DNA of 64,000 bases from an uncultured Sulfolobales archaeon (GCA_937949785.1 CALEDH010000008.1:106028-170027), one strand, 5' to 3'; counted from the stretch's first letter, positions 29,685 to 39,978 are shown. Notes: generated by a model not told the origin, from the letters alone. Translations and numbers: made by a program.

Positions 29685-30632
29685 TCAGATATACCCAGCT
29701 ATATCGTTAATTAGCTGTGGATACTTAAATAAACTATCAGGTGCTAATGTCACTATATTTACCTTCACCCCACGACTACTTAACTCCTCACCTATCTTAA
29801 TTGAGGCGTAGATGTTTGCACCGGTTGAAGGTCCTCCTAAGATCCCCTCATACCTAACTACTTTAGCTACGGTCTTAGCAGCATCCTCATAACCTACTTC
29901 AACTATTGTGTCTATAAGGTCGCGGTACCTTAAGAATATCTCAGGAATATACTCAGTAACTAATCCCTCAATGTAATCACCATCCTCACTGCTAACACCG
30001 TGTTTAACTTTAGAACCTCTCGGAACCACACCAACTACCCTCACCCTCCCACCTAACCTATCCTTCAAATACTTTCCAACACCTGCTATAGTACCGCATG
30101 TACCGATGCCCATGACTAAGTAGTCGACCTCCCCCTTAAGGTCTTCAAGGATTTCAGGGCCTGTAGTCTCATAATGTGCTCTAACATTAGCCTCATTACC
30201 CATCTGATTCATATAAGGGATATTTAAATTCTCTGAAATCCTCTTAGCAACGCTATACTTGCTTTGAGGGTGTTCTGCAGGTACGTAAGGTGCTAGAACT
30301 ACCTCACCTCCTAAAGCCTTAATAGCGTTCATCTTATTCGTCGATATGTTCTCATTGACTACTAAAATCGCTTTAAAGCCGAGTAAGGCGGAGAGCCAGG
30401 CAACAGATATTGCTGTATTACCACTAGACGCCTCAACTAACCTACCCCCAGGTTTAAGTAACCCCTTATCAACAGCGTCTTTAATCATGTAGAGGGCTAT
30501 CCTATCCTTATGACTCCCCGTAGGATTTAGGTACTCCAACTTTACGTATATGTTGACGTCTTTAGGGGATAACTTACTTAACCTAACTATAGGCGTTCTC
30601 CCAATTAACGAAATTAAGCTATCAGCCAACAT
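29685..30632 (-). CDS. Cysteine synthase family (OASS/OPSS/CBS-like) PLP enzyme
   Basis: LIGRTPIVRLSKL, LNPTGSHKDRIA, EASSGNTAISVAWLSA, GIGTCGTIAGVGKYLK, GGPSTGANI. Confidence 0.88.
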   Translation of the reverse strand: MLADSLISLIGRTPIVRLSKLSPKDVNIYVKLEYLNPTGSHKDRIALYMIKDAVDKGLLKPGGRLVEASSGNTAISVAWLSALLGFKAILVVNENISTNKMNAIKALGGEVVLAPYVPAEHPQSKYSVAKRISENLNIPYMNQMGNEANVRAHYETTGPEILEDLKGEVDYLVMGIGTCGTIAGVGKYLKDRLGGRVRVVGVVPRGSKVKHGVSSEDGDYIEGLVTEYIPEIFLRYRDLIDTIVEVGYEDAAKTVAKVVRYEGILGGPSTGANIYASIKIGEELSSRGVKVNIVTLAPDSLFKYPQLINDIAGYI

Positions 30633-30699
30633 CTTAAGTACCTTAATATAGATATCTGTTAAATTAAAAATTTAAGTATAGAGTAGGTAGTGGTGTTAT

Positions 30700-31443
30700 A
30701 TGTCAATCTACGTGGGTTGCTGCGGGTTCAGCCTATCGAGAAGTAAGTACTACATCACCTTCAACGCCATCGAACTACAGGAAACTTTCTACGAACCGCC
30801 AAACCCAGCAAAACTAAGGAGGTTAAGGATTGAAGCACCCCCTGACTTCAACTTCACTATGAAGTGCTGGCAAGCAGTAACACATTCAGTAGACTCCCCT
30901 ACGTGGAAGAGGTCTAAGGTAAAGCCAAGTCCTTTAAAGAGGGAGTCATACGGCTTTCTAAGACCTACTAAGGAGGTAATAGATGCGTGGGAGTCCGTGG
31001 TTGAGGGCGCTAAGACGTTGAACGCTAAGGTAATTATCGTACAGACACCGCCTTCATTTAATTTTAATGAAGAGAACTTCAGAAACGCTAATGACTTCTT
31101 CTCCATAGCAACTAATTCCGGGTTTGTTATTGGGTGGGAGCCTAGGGGGACGTGGTTAGATAACGTAGATAAAGTCGCGGAGTTAATTGGGAGGTTTAAA
31201 AACCTAATACACGTTGTCGACCCATTAAAACGTAAGCCAACACTATATAGAGATGTAAGTTACTTCAGACTCCACGGTCTAGGCGGTGAGTTGAACTACA
31301 GGTATAGGTATAGCGATGACGATTTAAATGAGTTATGCATGGTTGTTAAGGAAACTAAAATGAGGAGTAAGGAAATATATGTAATGTTTAATAACGTATA
31401 TATGGTTCAAGACGCCTTAAGATTCAAACAGCGATTTAGTTAA
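30700..31443 (+). CDS. DUF72 family protein
   Basis: VGCCGFS...YYITFNAIELQETFYEPP...FNFTMKCWQAVTH, YFRLHGLGG. Confidence 0.85.
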   Translation: MSIYVGCCGFSLSRSKYYITFNAIELQETFYEPPNPAKLRRLRIEAPPDFNFTMKCWQAVTHSVDSPTWKRSKVKPSPLKRESYGFLRPTKEVIDAWESVVEGAKTLNAKVIIVQTPPSFNFNEENFRNANDFFSIATNSGFVIGWEPRGTWLDNVDKVAELIGRFKNLIHVVDPLKRKPTLYRDVSYFRLHGLGGELNYRYRYSDDDLNELCMVVKETKMRSKEIYVMFNNVYMVQDALRFKQRFS

Positions 31444-31581
31444 AAGCGCTGCAGTAAGTAGTTTAAGTATCAATAAAGGTTTCCCCTATACACCACACAC
31501 GGAATAGATGAGATTCCACAGAGATCTTAGGTGGAGATCACCGTAAAAGATATTTATTAGAAGGAAAATAGAAGAATTAGA

Positions 31582-31654
<73 letters not shown>

Positions 31655-31822
31655 TCGACCTCTATTCCCATTCAGAGGTGATGTAATGCTTTAGAGGTGG
31701 TTTTCGAAGGGTTTACTTAGGCTTTATACGTTCTTAGCATGATATCTAACCTATTTCCGTACTCCACCCCCTACGTAATATAGCTATCCACACCAGTCAG
31801 GGGTGGGATTGAGGCTGTCGTT

Positions 31823-32809
31823 TTAATTAGCTTGACAGCAATGTAGTAACATGTTTGCTACTTTTAAGCTTCCGACGTGGTATGTCTTAGTTAGTGGTTT
31901 AACGTTGTCCACCGCGTTTCTAAGGGCGTTAAGACTTACCTCCTCTACTAGAGGTACTTCGAGTTTTTCAGCATATATCCTAACATCTTGTCTACTTGCT
32001 CCTAATGTTACCCTCGGATTCCACGTGATGATTGTCGGCTTCCTATATGCTAGCCTTGCTATAGACGCTGTAACTCCTTGCTGGGCTATTACTAGGCTTG
32101 CACCAGCCAACAATTTATGTATATCACTGGTATATCTAAAGGCCACCCACGAAGGATTCCTCTTAACGTATGGGTGTGGGTCTATATCACCTGACTGTAA
32201 CACTACGTTCTTAAAACCTAGTTTCTCTATACAGTCAAATAATTCCTTATACCCTAAAGTACCGGTAGTCACTAATACGTAATCCCTATCTATAGCTTCA
32301 TACAGAGGTGGTTCATATACAGGCCCTACTACAACGCCTTTAGGAAAAATTTCTAGTTGCTCTTCCCAATGGAGAAGTACTGTTCCCCCGAAATCCTCGA
32401 GTAATCTAACAGTTCTAGACCTAGTGGTGAAGTGTTCAATTGCTTCAATGGTGTATATCTTCGACGTATTGAGGATTTTTGAAGTCATCGTTAGTGGTAT
32501 GGAGAAGTTAGAACCCCCTGCAAATACCGTATTCACTCTATACTTAGAGGCGAGCTTAGCTGATTGCCAGAAAGCCTTAACCCACCTACCCAACCCTCTG
32601 TACAAAGGTTCAGCAGGTTTCCTAGGCAGTGTCTGAAGGACTACCTCACCGTAAGGCTTAAACTTCTCGACTAGGAACTCATACCCCTCAGCAACTACTA
32701 TAATATTCCTCTGAAATCCTAGTCTAAACAACTCATATGCAACAGCAAACGCGTAACCAGAATGCCCACCATAACCGGCGATTAATATAATCCCATCGCA
32801 CTCACCCAT
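31823..32809 (-). CDS. Fused Alg14-Alg13-like GlcNAc transferase (Agl24-like)
   Basis: GYGGHSGYAFAVAYEL N-term (Alg14-like); C-term GT28-like YVLVTTGTLGYKELFDCIEKLG ... LVIAQQGVTASIARLAYRKPTIITWNP. Confidence 0.72.
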   Translation of the reverse strand: MGECDGIILIAGYGGHSGYAFAVAYELFRLGFQRNIIVVAEGYEFLVEKFKPYGEVVLQTLPRKPAEPLYRGLGRWVKAFWQSAKLASKYRVNTVFAGGSNFSIPLTMTSKILNTSKIYTIEAIEHFTTRSRTVRLLEDFGGTVLLHWEEQLEIFPKGVVVGPVYEPPLYEAIDRDYVLVTTGTLGYKELFDCIEKLGFKNVVLQSGDIDPHPYVKRNPSWVAFRYTSDIHKLLAGASLVIAQQGVTASIARLAYRKPTIITWNPRVTLGASRQDVRIYAEKLEVPLVEEVSLNALRNAVDNVKPLTKTYHVGSLKVANMLLHCCQAN

Positions 32810-33167
32810 AGCTACATACCTAATAGCAACACCATAAGCAAATTAATAAGTAGAACATATCACGTTATCTAGGGTTACGTGATTACGTCTTATACTACGT
32901 TTAGAATAGGCTGAGGATACGTTAATATGGGTTAGGGGGAGTAGAAAGGTAGTATTATGAGAACATGTTTAAGCAGGTACGTCAGCTTTGCTAACCAGGG
33001 TGGGGCTATCCTACGAAGGAGGGTGGAGATTTAGGGCGGTGAACCTCTAGGTCGAATATAACAGTTAATACTAAAGTAGCTGTTATAACTCATCATTACT
33101 TCTATGACATCAGGTCTCCCCCTATAGAGTTATGATTTCAGCTGTTGAAGTTATAAGGGTTTAAACT

Positions 33168-34259
33168 TTACACTAGCTGAGAACTGCTCAGAACCCCCTT
33201 AGACTTTAAGTACTCATCGTACATTTCCTTAAACATGCTTAGGTTTTCTAATGGTTGGATACCCCTAAGTATTGCAGAGTTGTATGCAAGCTTAGCGGTA
33301 TATGCGTGTACTAATGCTGTAAATGTTGGGGTAGCCGGATTTTCAGGGGTTCCTCTAAGCATTACTAGTTCTGAGTATTTCCTATTTCCCCCATAATTTA
33401 TAGTAACGTATATTACAGCTATATCGTTAACCCTCTTAGAGAGTTTAACTTCAAATAATTTGGCTAGGACGTCTGAGGGCCTTACAACAACATCGTCAAC
33501 CTTAATTAAGTCCTTATCCATAAGCCCTAAATCCCTTAACAACTTCATACCTCTAATATGGCCTGGCCACCTCAGGGTGAGCTCCCTCATATTCCTTACC
33601 TTAACGTTCCTTAGGAGAGTTCGTAAACCATCACTGATAAAGCCCTCTAAAACACCTACACCCTCTAAATCTAACTGAACAGTTACCTCGAAAGGGTCTA
33701 AGTATTTTAAAACACCGTCCTCAACAACCCTAGCAGGTCTAACGTACTCCTCAATAAGGTCTGCAGGATTCCACATCACTACATATCCTAAAGGAGGTAT
33801 GGGGTCTGCAGGGATCCCTCCAACCATGATGTCAACGCTTTCAACATCGTTAAGCTTACTTACAGCGCTACCAACTATTAAGTTACTGTACCCGGGGGCG
33901 AAGCCTGCGTCAGGTACGAAAACAGAGTTACAGTCATCAACGAAATTCTTAAGGTGGTATGGGTCTTCAGAGAAGAAGGAAACATCGACAACATCAACAC
34001 ACCTACTTACAAGTTTCTCAATAATTTTAAATGCTGTGGATGAGGGCAAAGCTATTACAGCTAGGTCTACCTTATAGGTTAAGTTATCGAATACTTTACC
34101 GTCATATACGTGGAATTCAACGTTATCTAAACGTTTAACGACCTCACCTAATGATGGATCCTTATCTAAAGCGTAGATGTATGAATCTTTAACAAGCTCT
34201 TTAAATAGGAATAACGTCTTTAAACCAACCCTACCAAGACCTAAAAACATCACGTCCAT
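33168..34259 (-). CDS. Saccharopine dehydrogenase-family NAD(P)-dependent oxidoreductase
   Basis: MFLGLGRVGLKTLFLF Rossmann; VVDVSFFSEDP; VPDAGFAPGYSNLIVG; GGIPADPIPPLGYVVMWNPADLIEEY. Confidence 0.85.
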   Translation of the reverse strand: MDVMFLGLGRVGLKTLFLFKELVKDSYIYALDKDPSLGEVVKRLDNVEFHVYDGKVFDNLTYKVDLAVIALPSSTAFKIIEKLVSRCVDVVDVSFFSEDPYHLKNFVDDCNSVFVPDAGFAPGYSNLIVGSAVSKLNDVESVDIMVGGIPADPIPPLGYVVMWNPADLIEEYVRPARVVEDGVLKYLDPFEVTVQLDLEGVGVLEGFISDGLRTLLRNVKVRNMRELTLRWPGHIRGMKLLRDLGLMDKDLIKVDDVVVRPSDVLAKLFEVKLSKRVNDIAVIYVTINYGGNRKYSELVMLRGTPENPATPTFTALVHAYTAKLAYNSAILRGIQPLENLSMFKEMYDEYLKSKGVLSSSQLV

Positions 34260-34318
34260 TATTTAACTACCAAACATTGGTAGCCCTTAGACTAATAAAC
34301 ATTAAACACTACTACTCA

Positions 34319-34753
34319 TTAAGTATGCTTAGGTTTACCTTCCCAGAACTTACTGAAAGGCCCCTGTCTAATACTTGTTAAAGTTAAGGATGCTGTGAAT
34401 AAAATTCCGTGAACCAACGTTAACATGTATATGAGGAACTCATCACTGCTTCCTAACCCGAAAATTTCTTGAAGTAATGGTTTAACCGTTATGAGGGGCA
34501 CCACGCATAGTGTGAGTATGTATATCATACCTGAAGCTATTGCGGATAATACCTCACCTAATCTCAGCTTAATGTTAAGGAATCCTTGAATCGCTCCGAA
34601 AATTGAGCCGAAGATCACATACTGAAATATTTGAAGTACTGGAGCTATAGTTAGAATAGCGTCTAAGGTTGGTTTAACATTATTTAATAACCCCTCAGCT
34701 TTATCTCGTGGTAACCGTATTAGGAGTTGGTACCTTAATACTTGACTTACCAT
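34319..34753 (-). CDS. Hypothetical membrane protein (Yip1-like topology)
   Basis: 144 aa, TM segments; an in-frame TM-like extension upstream of the annotated start. Confidence 0.55.
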   Translation of the reverse strand: MVSQVLRYQLLIRLPRDKAEGLLNNVKPTLDAILTIAPVLQIFQYVIFGSIFGAIQGFLNIKLRLGEVLSAIASGMIYILTLCVVPLITVKPLLQEIFGLGSSDEFLIYMLTLVHGILFTASLTLTSIRQGPFSKFWEGKPKHT

Positions 34754-34942
34754 TTCCTCTATACTGGGCAGTATTAGTAGATAGATAGCGCATAATGTAA
34801 TACCGGTAATAAGCCCAGCGATGACACCTCGTAACGCGTACGTACTATAATCATTCGTAGTAGGACATCACCTACCGGTTAAATTTCTACAGTACTAATT
34901 TTTAAAATTTAAGTTTGAATACTTGACAAACTACTTAGGTAG

Positions 34943-35581
34943 GTGATTTTGAATTTAATAATACCGATTTTAATTTCGTCTACCCCAACACTAGCTGTTC
35001 TGATAGTAATTGCTAGGAAGTATGTTAAGCTATGGCTTACAGCTCTCTTAGGCGGTGGTGGATGGCTTACAGCTCTACTGTTAAGGCAACCGCTCCTACT
35101 TATGTTTGCGGGGATAGGAATTTCCTACGCGTATATAGCCTCGCTCCTAGCCGGTATCTTCGAAGAATGTCTTAGACTTACATTGCTGAGGGTAGGTTTT
35201 ATAAGGGAGTTATCGGTGAGGGGAGCTCTCTCCCTAGGACTTGGGTGGGGATTAGTTGAATCTTTAATCATATATTTAATACCTGCATACGTTGCTGGTG
35301 TTACGATGAGTTATAGTTGGTTAGACCTACTGCCAGGGGCTATAGAAAGGAATAGCGCGGTGATGATCCACGTATCCCTATCCCTACTGCTTAGTAGGGA
35401 CGTTAAGGATCTACGGCTGTTAATCATAGCAATAGTTCTACATACCTTAGTAAACTCTGTTGCGGTAACTTCATTAATGTTGTTGAAGGATGTCTGGTTA
35501 GTTGAGGGATTAATAGCCTTAATGACGTTACTAATATCCACACTCATAATACTCTCAACGCTGAGGTTGAGGAAAGCTTAA
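34943..35581 (+). CDS. Multi-TM protein, YhfC/CPBP-like putative intramembrane protease
   Basis: FEECLRLTLLRVGF (EExxxR-like) and ALHTLVNSVAV (HxxxN-like) in TM segments. Confidence 0.55.
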   Translation: MILNLIIPILISSTPTLAVLIVIARKYVKLWLTALLGGGGWLTALLLRQPLLLMFAGIGISYAYIASLLAGIFEECLRLTLLRVGFIRELSVRGALSLGLGWGLVESLIIYLIPAYVAGVTMSYSWLDLLPGAIERNSAVMIHVSLSLLLSRDVKDLRLLIIAIVLHTLVNSVAVTSLMLLKDVWLVEGLIALMTLLISTLIILSTLRLRKA

Positions 35582-35603
35582 AATGATTTAAATCGGTTAA
35601 ACT

Positions 35604-35951
35604 ATGGTGGGTGTTATGAATGAAATTATCATTACAACTCTTGAAGACGTTCCCGGCTATAAGGTTAGGAAGGTTTTAGGCATAGTTAGCGGTAGTGTGG
35701 TGAGGGCTAGGAACATCGGTAGGGACATCATCGCAGCTCTAAGAAACATAGCTGGAGGTGAGATAGTAGAGTATACAGAACTCTTAGCTCAGTCAAGAGA
35801 TGAAGCTGTTAGAAGGATGGTGATGAAGGCTAAGGAATTAGGGGCTAATGCAGTAGTTGGTATGAGGTTCGCATCATCAAACGTTATGAGTGGTGCGGCA
35901 GAAATATTAGCTTACGGAACAGCTGTCATATTAGAAAGGGAATCAGATTAG
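35604..35951 (+). CDS. YbjQ/UPF0145 (DUF74) family protein
   Basis: EIIITTLEDVPGYKVRKVLGIVSGSVVRARNIGRDI...MVMKAKELGANAVVGMRFASSNVM...YGTAVIL. Confidence 0.9.
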   Translation: MVGVMNEIIITTLEDVPGYKVRKVLGIVSGSVVRARNIGRDIIAALRNIAGGEIVEYTELLAQSRDEAVRRMVMKAKELGANAVVGMRFASSNVMSGAAEILAYGTAVILERESD

Positions 35952-36204
35952 GTCCATCACCTAATAGCCTAAATCGTTTAACACCACCTCTAAAGCAGTG
36001 TATACTGCTAGCAAGTTAGTAGGTGTAGCTGTTTCTAAATAATTAACTCTCCACATCCTTTCTCTAACACCGCTTACATGGTAGGAGCTATGTCTAAGAG
36101 GTGGTTGAAGGTGTTAAACAACTTACTAGGATGTCTGAGTATTAGTATTACTGCTCACTAAGCCTTTAAAGTTAATATATCTGAAACGTAGTTAACTTTA
36201 AGTA

Positions 36205-36253
36205 GTGATGAAGGTTAGATTATCTGAGATGTGATGTACGGTTTCGGGACTGA
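36205..36253 (+). ncRNA. C/D box sRNA (2'-O-methylation guide)
   Basis: C GTGATGA 36205-11; guide aggttagattat 36212-23; D' CTGA 36224-27; 3-nt spacer; C' GTGATGT 36231-37; guide acggtttcggga 36238-49; D CTGA 36250-53. Both guides exactly 12 nt. Confidence 0.8.
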
Positions 36254-36383
36254 GCTGTATGATAAATCTCATAGCTACGTACATTAAATTAGTGCTTTCA
36301 TTAGTTATTTTCCACTGTTAGTTGTGGTAGATAGGTTATCGATGTTGATCGATGTTTTAGGGTTTACGCTATTGATTTACAGA

Positions 36384-37310
36384 TTACACTTTATGTGAGA
36401 GTCCGACCAATTCATCAACTCTTCTCACATTGATTTCGGACATGTAGCTCTTGATGAGACTCACTATTTCCTTAATTATCGAGGGTGGGTTATTAATTAG
36501 GGCCGACACTAATTGAACTGCTTTAGCGCCTGCTAATATGAATTCTATAGCTGTTTCGTAGTTGAAAACTCCTCCAACACCGACTATATCACATTTAAAC
36601 TCCTTAAACACTTCGTAAACAACCCTAATAGCTATTGGGTGGAGTGCATGTCCTGAGAGCCCTCCAATACGTGCTGTGAGTACGGGTCTTCCGGAGTAAA
36701 TATCTATCTTCATACCCCTTAAAGTATTCACTAAGACTAAGACATTCGCCCCTGCTTCTAAGGACTTACCTGAAACGTCTATGACGTTATCCCAAGGCCC
36801 TAACTTAACCCACGTAGGTATTTTAATTGCGGAACTCACATTCTTTACAACTTCATAAGTTGTTTGGGGGTCCCTACCTAACTCAGCTCCTAAGCCCTTA
36901 ACATGTGGGCAGCTGAGGTTTAACTCTACTGCAGATGCTTTAGCTTCATCAGCGATAACTGCTAACTCAGCGAATTCCTCAACACTACTACCTGCAACAC
37001 TAACCACTATAGGTGTATCGTACTTCACACCGATACTGACCAATTCCTTAACCACCTTAATACCTGGATTCGCAAGCCCTACAGCATTTAGGTATGAGTT
37101 ACAGCCTAACTCAACTATTATAGGTGGTAGGTAACCCTCACGTACATCCTTAGTCAGCGTTTTAGTTACTACGGCTGCTGGCTCACCCTCCCTAATCAAC
37201 CTATTAATAAGTTCTGGCCTATCACCTAAGACTCCAGAGCCAACCATGACCGGGTGTTTAAGTCTTAAACCACTAATTAATACCTCAACTATAACTTCCC
37301 CTACCAACAA
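36384..37310 (-). CDS. pyrD: Dihydroorotate dehydrogenase catalytic subunit
   Basis: MVGSGVLGDRPEL, ELNLSCPHVKGLGAELGRDP, GGLSGHALHPIAIRVV, GVGGVFNYETAIEFILAGA; in pyr cluster. Confidence 0.93.
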   Translation of the reverse strand: MLVGEVIVEVLISGLRLKHPVMVGSGVLGDRPELINRLIREGEPAAVVTKTLTKDVREGYLPPIIVELGCNSYLNAVGLANPGIKVVKELVSIGVKYDTPIVVSVAGSSVEEFAELAVIADEAKASAVELNLSCPHVKGLGAELGRDPQTTYEVVKNVSSAIKIPTWVKLGPWDNVIDVSGKSLEAGANVLVLVNTLRGMKIDIYSGRPVLTARIGGLSGHALHPIAIRVVYEVFKEFKCDIVGVGGVFNYETAIEFILAGAKAVQLVSALINNPPSIIKEIVSLIKSYMSEINVRRVDELVGLSHKV

Positions 37311-38553
37311 CTACCACCTTAGGCCTACCGACAACCTCACCGTAGTCGTAGACGACCTCACCTCCGACTACAGTCTTAATCACTTCACCTCTATACCTAA
37401 ACCCATCTAAACCTGACTTAGGTGTCTTCGTAAACTTCACCCCAGTAATTCCCTCCTTACTTAAGTCTACTACCGTGAAGGAAGCCCTGCAGCCAACACT
37501 AATACTACCGAAGTAGTTATCAATACCTAATATCTTAGCAGGACCGCTACATAAGTACTTAATCAGTAGGTTATGTGATATGAAGCCCTTAGTAAGTAAT
37601 GTAAGTAGAACCCTACTGGTAATTTCTACTGCTGCGAAGCCCGCTGGGCATAACCGCCAATCACATAGCTTCTCACTGTATGAGTGTGGGGCGTGGTCGC
37701 TGACCACGGCATCGTAAAGACCTTCAATTAAGTTCTTAAATATTAGAGATTTACTGATGAAGTCATTAATCGGTGGGTTAACCTTACGCCAGCAATCCTC
37801 AACATCATCACTACTTAACATGAAGTAGTAGGGAGTGGTGTCGAAGGTAATTCCAGGAGACCTACATCTAGTAGGTGTTGACGGATGGGTTGAGTGGGTT
37901 ATATGTATCTTAGCGTTCTTATTCATACCCTTCAAGAACTCTACAACGCTTAACTCATTCCATGAAGGCCTATCTAAATACCTAAGACGTAACTCACGTG
38001 TTGAACTACGTAATGCATACTCAGGTAATTCAGCATGGACAACTACTAATCCACCGTAGTTACGGAGTACGTATTTAATTACGTTAAGCTTATCTCTAAG
38101 GTCTTCCGGGTAGATCTTAAATCCTATGAAGAGGTCTTCATTTTTAATCAACTCATCTACGGTGTTGACGTCATTTGGAATACCACAGTAAGCGCTGTAA
38201 TCTACGTATGATTTACTCCTAGCTAACTCAGCTCTCCTCATTAGGAGTTCAACGTTGTCTATGCGTGGATTAGTATTAGGCATATCGCAAACTAAGGTAT
38301 AACCTGAAGACACAGCTGCTAACGTACCGCTCTCCATGGTTTCCTTATAGCTGAAGTCGTAGTCTCTAATATGGACATGTAGGTCTATGAAGCCTGGCAA
38401 CGTTATTAACTTACCGTTAGCTATGTCTATGACTTCACATCCACCAGTGCTTAACTCCCTGCCCAAGGCAATCTTAGCGATAAATCCATACAAATCTACG
38501 TAGATGGTTAGGTCGGTGAGTGATTCGTCGATAAAAGTCTTTACGTAAAACAC
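37285..38553 (-). CDS. pyrC: Dihydroorotase
   Basis: GFIDLHVHIRDYDFSYKETMESGTLAAVSSGYTLVCDMPNTNP, VHAELPEYA, ITHSTHPSTP, VSDHAPHS. Confidence 0.95.
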   Translation of the reverse strand: MFYVKTFIDESLTDLTIYVDLYGFIAKIALGRELSTGGCEVIDIANGKLITLPGFIDLHVHIRDYDFSYKETMESGTLAAVSSGYTLVCDMPNTNPRIDNVELLMRRAELARSKSYVDYSAYCGIPNDVNTVDELIKNEDLFIGFKIYPEDLRDKLNVIKYVLRNYGGLVVVHAELPEYALRSSTRELRLRYLDRPSWNELSVVEFLKGMNKNAKIHITHSTHPSTPTRCRSPGITFDTTPYYFMLSSDDVEDCWRKVNPPINDFISKSLIFKNLIEGLYDAVVSDHAPHSYSEKLCDWRLCPAGFAAVEITSRVLLTLLTKGFISHNLLIKYLCSGPAKILGIDNYFGSISVGCRASFTVVDLSKEGITGVKFTKTPKSGLDGFRYRGEVIKTVVGGEVVYDYGEVVGRPKVVVVGRGSYS

Positions 38554-38626
38554 CTTACATACATCCTTACAAATAATTAAACACCCCTAATAAATTATAT
38601 AAGCTTATTTAGATAAGCGTTACTGC

Positions 38627-39364
38627 TTAGGAAATTAAGTGTTTATAAGTAGTTGAATCAACTAAAGCACCATCCTTACATACTAAGAAGTCCTTTAAAG
38701 CACATGAACCGCAGAACCCAATACCGCACTTCATGAGGGATTCGGCCAGTAAGTAGCCCGGTACGTAGTCAGGTATTAACTTAACTATTTGGTCTAAAAC
38801 TGCCTTAGGTCCTGAGGCAATATAGTAATTATACCTCATACCAACGCTTAACTCCTCCCTCAGCAAGTCAATTACAGTACCACCATTAGTTAGGTCCTCA
38901 CTAACTACGCTAACGTCTAAGTAACTTACTAACTCATTAACTACTGAGGACTCATCATTGGTTGCGAACCCTGCTAAGAGTTTGGAGTCCCTTACCAACT
39001 CACTATATAGTCTAACCATGTAGAGTATAGGGGCAACGCCAATACCGCCAACTACGAATAGACCCCTCCCGTAGATTAAATCTTTAGTAATACCCCTACC
39101 TAAAGGACCTCTAATACCTAAGTAACTATTGACCGGCAGTTCATTAACTAAGTAATCAGTTGTCGGCCCTCTAACCTTCACAGTAATTCTAATAATGCTG
39201 TCTGAGTAATCACTAATACTCATAGGTACTTCTTCGTGGTTAGGTACCCATACCATGATGAATTGGCCTGGAAGCGGTTCTTTAAACCTTTTTACGGGTT
39301 TTAGGTAGAGATGCGCTACGTTCCTGGCAATTAACTCTCTCCTAATAACTTTAGAAGGGATCAT
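38627..39364 (-). CDS. pyrK: Dihydroorotate dehydrogenase electron transfer subunit
   Basis: PGQFIMVWVP, GPLGRG, GGIGVAPILYMVRL, [2Fe-2S] CGIGFCGSCAL. Confidence 0.9.
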   Translation of the reverse strand: MIPSKVIRRELIARNVAHLYLKPVKRFKEPLPGQFIMVWVPNHEEVPMSISDYSDSIIRITVKVRGPTTDYLVNELPVNSYLGIRGPLGRGITKDLIYGRGLFVVGGIGVAPILYMVRLYSELVRDSKLLAGFATNDESSVVNELVSYLDVSVVSEDLTNGGTVIDLLREELSVGMRYNYYIASGPKAVLDQIVKLIPDYVPGYLLAESLMKCGIGFCGSCALKDFLVCKDGALVDSTTYKHLIS

Positions 39365-39978
39365 CTAGGACCTCTCAAATAGTTAACTACTAACTCGTAG
39401 GTACTCTCATCAATTACCTTAAGTTCTTTTAAGGTTGTGAAGATCTGTGAGGCCCTAAACAAAGGTATTAACGGGACCCTCAACCGACCTACAACCGATT
39501 CAGCACCTTCCTCACGGTCTAAAATCACTGAGAAAGCTGCAACTCCTACCCCCTCCTCACTTAATATGTTGTAAGCCCTTACCAATGTGCTACCTGTGGT
39601 TACGACATCATCGACTACTAAGACTTTAAGACCTCTTAAAGATCCCTCTACTAACCTACCTGTGCCGTGGTCCTTCCTCTCAGCCCTAACATAGCCTACG
39701 GGTTTCTTAGTTAGGTAGCCTAACACGGCGGCATGAACTATACCTGCGGAAGCTATACCTACTACGCCTTCGAAGTAGGTCTTACTTTCCTGCACTTCCC
39801 TAATCCAAAACTTAACTACATCTGAATATACTTCAGGATATGATGGCAATATCCTGAAGTCGAAGTAGTACGGACTCCTCTTACCTGATGCTAGTATAAA
39901 ATCACCGAACCTGATGATACCTACCCTATAGAGGTTTAGGATTAATTCCCCATACATACTATAACTCCACACAGCCAC
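39361..39978 (-). CDS. pyrE: Orotate phosphoribosyltransferase
   Basis: ASGKRSPYYFDFRIL, GIASAGIVHAA, PRPP motif VLVVDDVVTTGSTLV. Confidence 0.95.
   Translation of the reverse strand: MAVWSYSMYGELILNLYRVGIIRFGDFILASGKRSPYYFDFRILPSYPEVYSDVVKFWIREVQESKTYFEGVVGIASAGIVHAAVLGYLTKKPVGYVRAERKDHGTGRLVEGSLRGLKVLVVDDVVTTGSTLVRAYNILSEEGVGVAAFSVILDREEGAESVVGRLRVPLIPLFRASQIFTTLKELKVIDESTYELVVNYLRGPR

Noticed and set aside
33088-33115. Minus-strand ATGATGA and CTGA motifs
   Set aside because: Boxes occur in the wrong order and spacing for a C/D sRNA.
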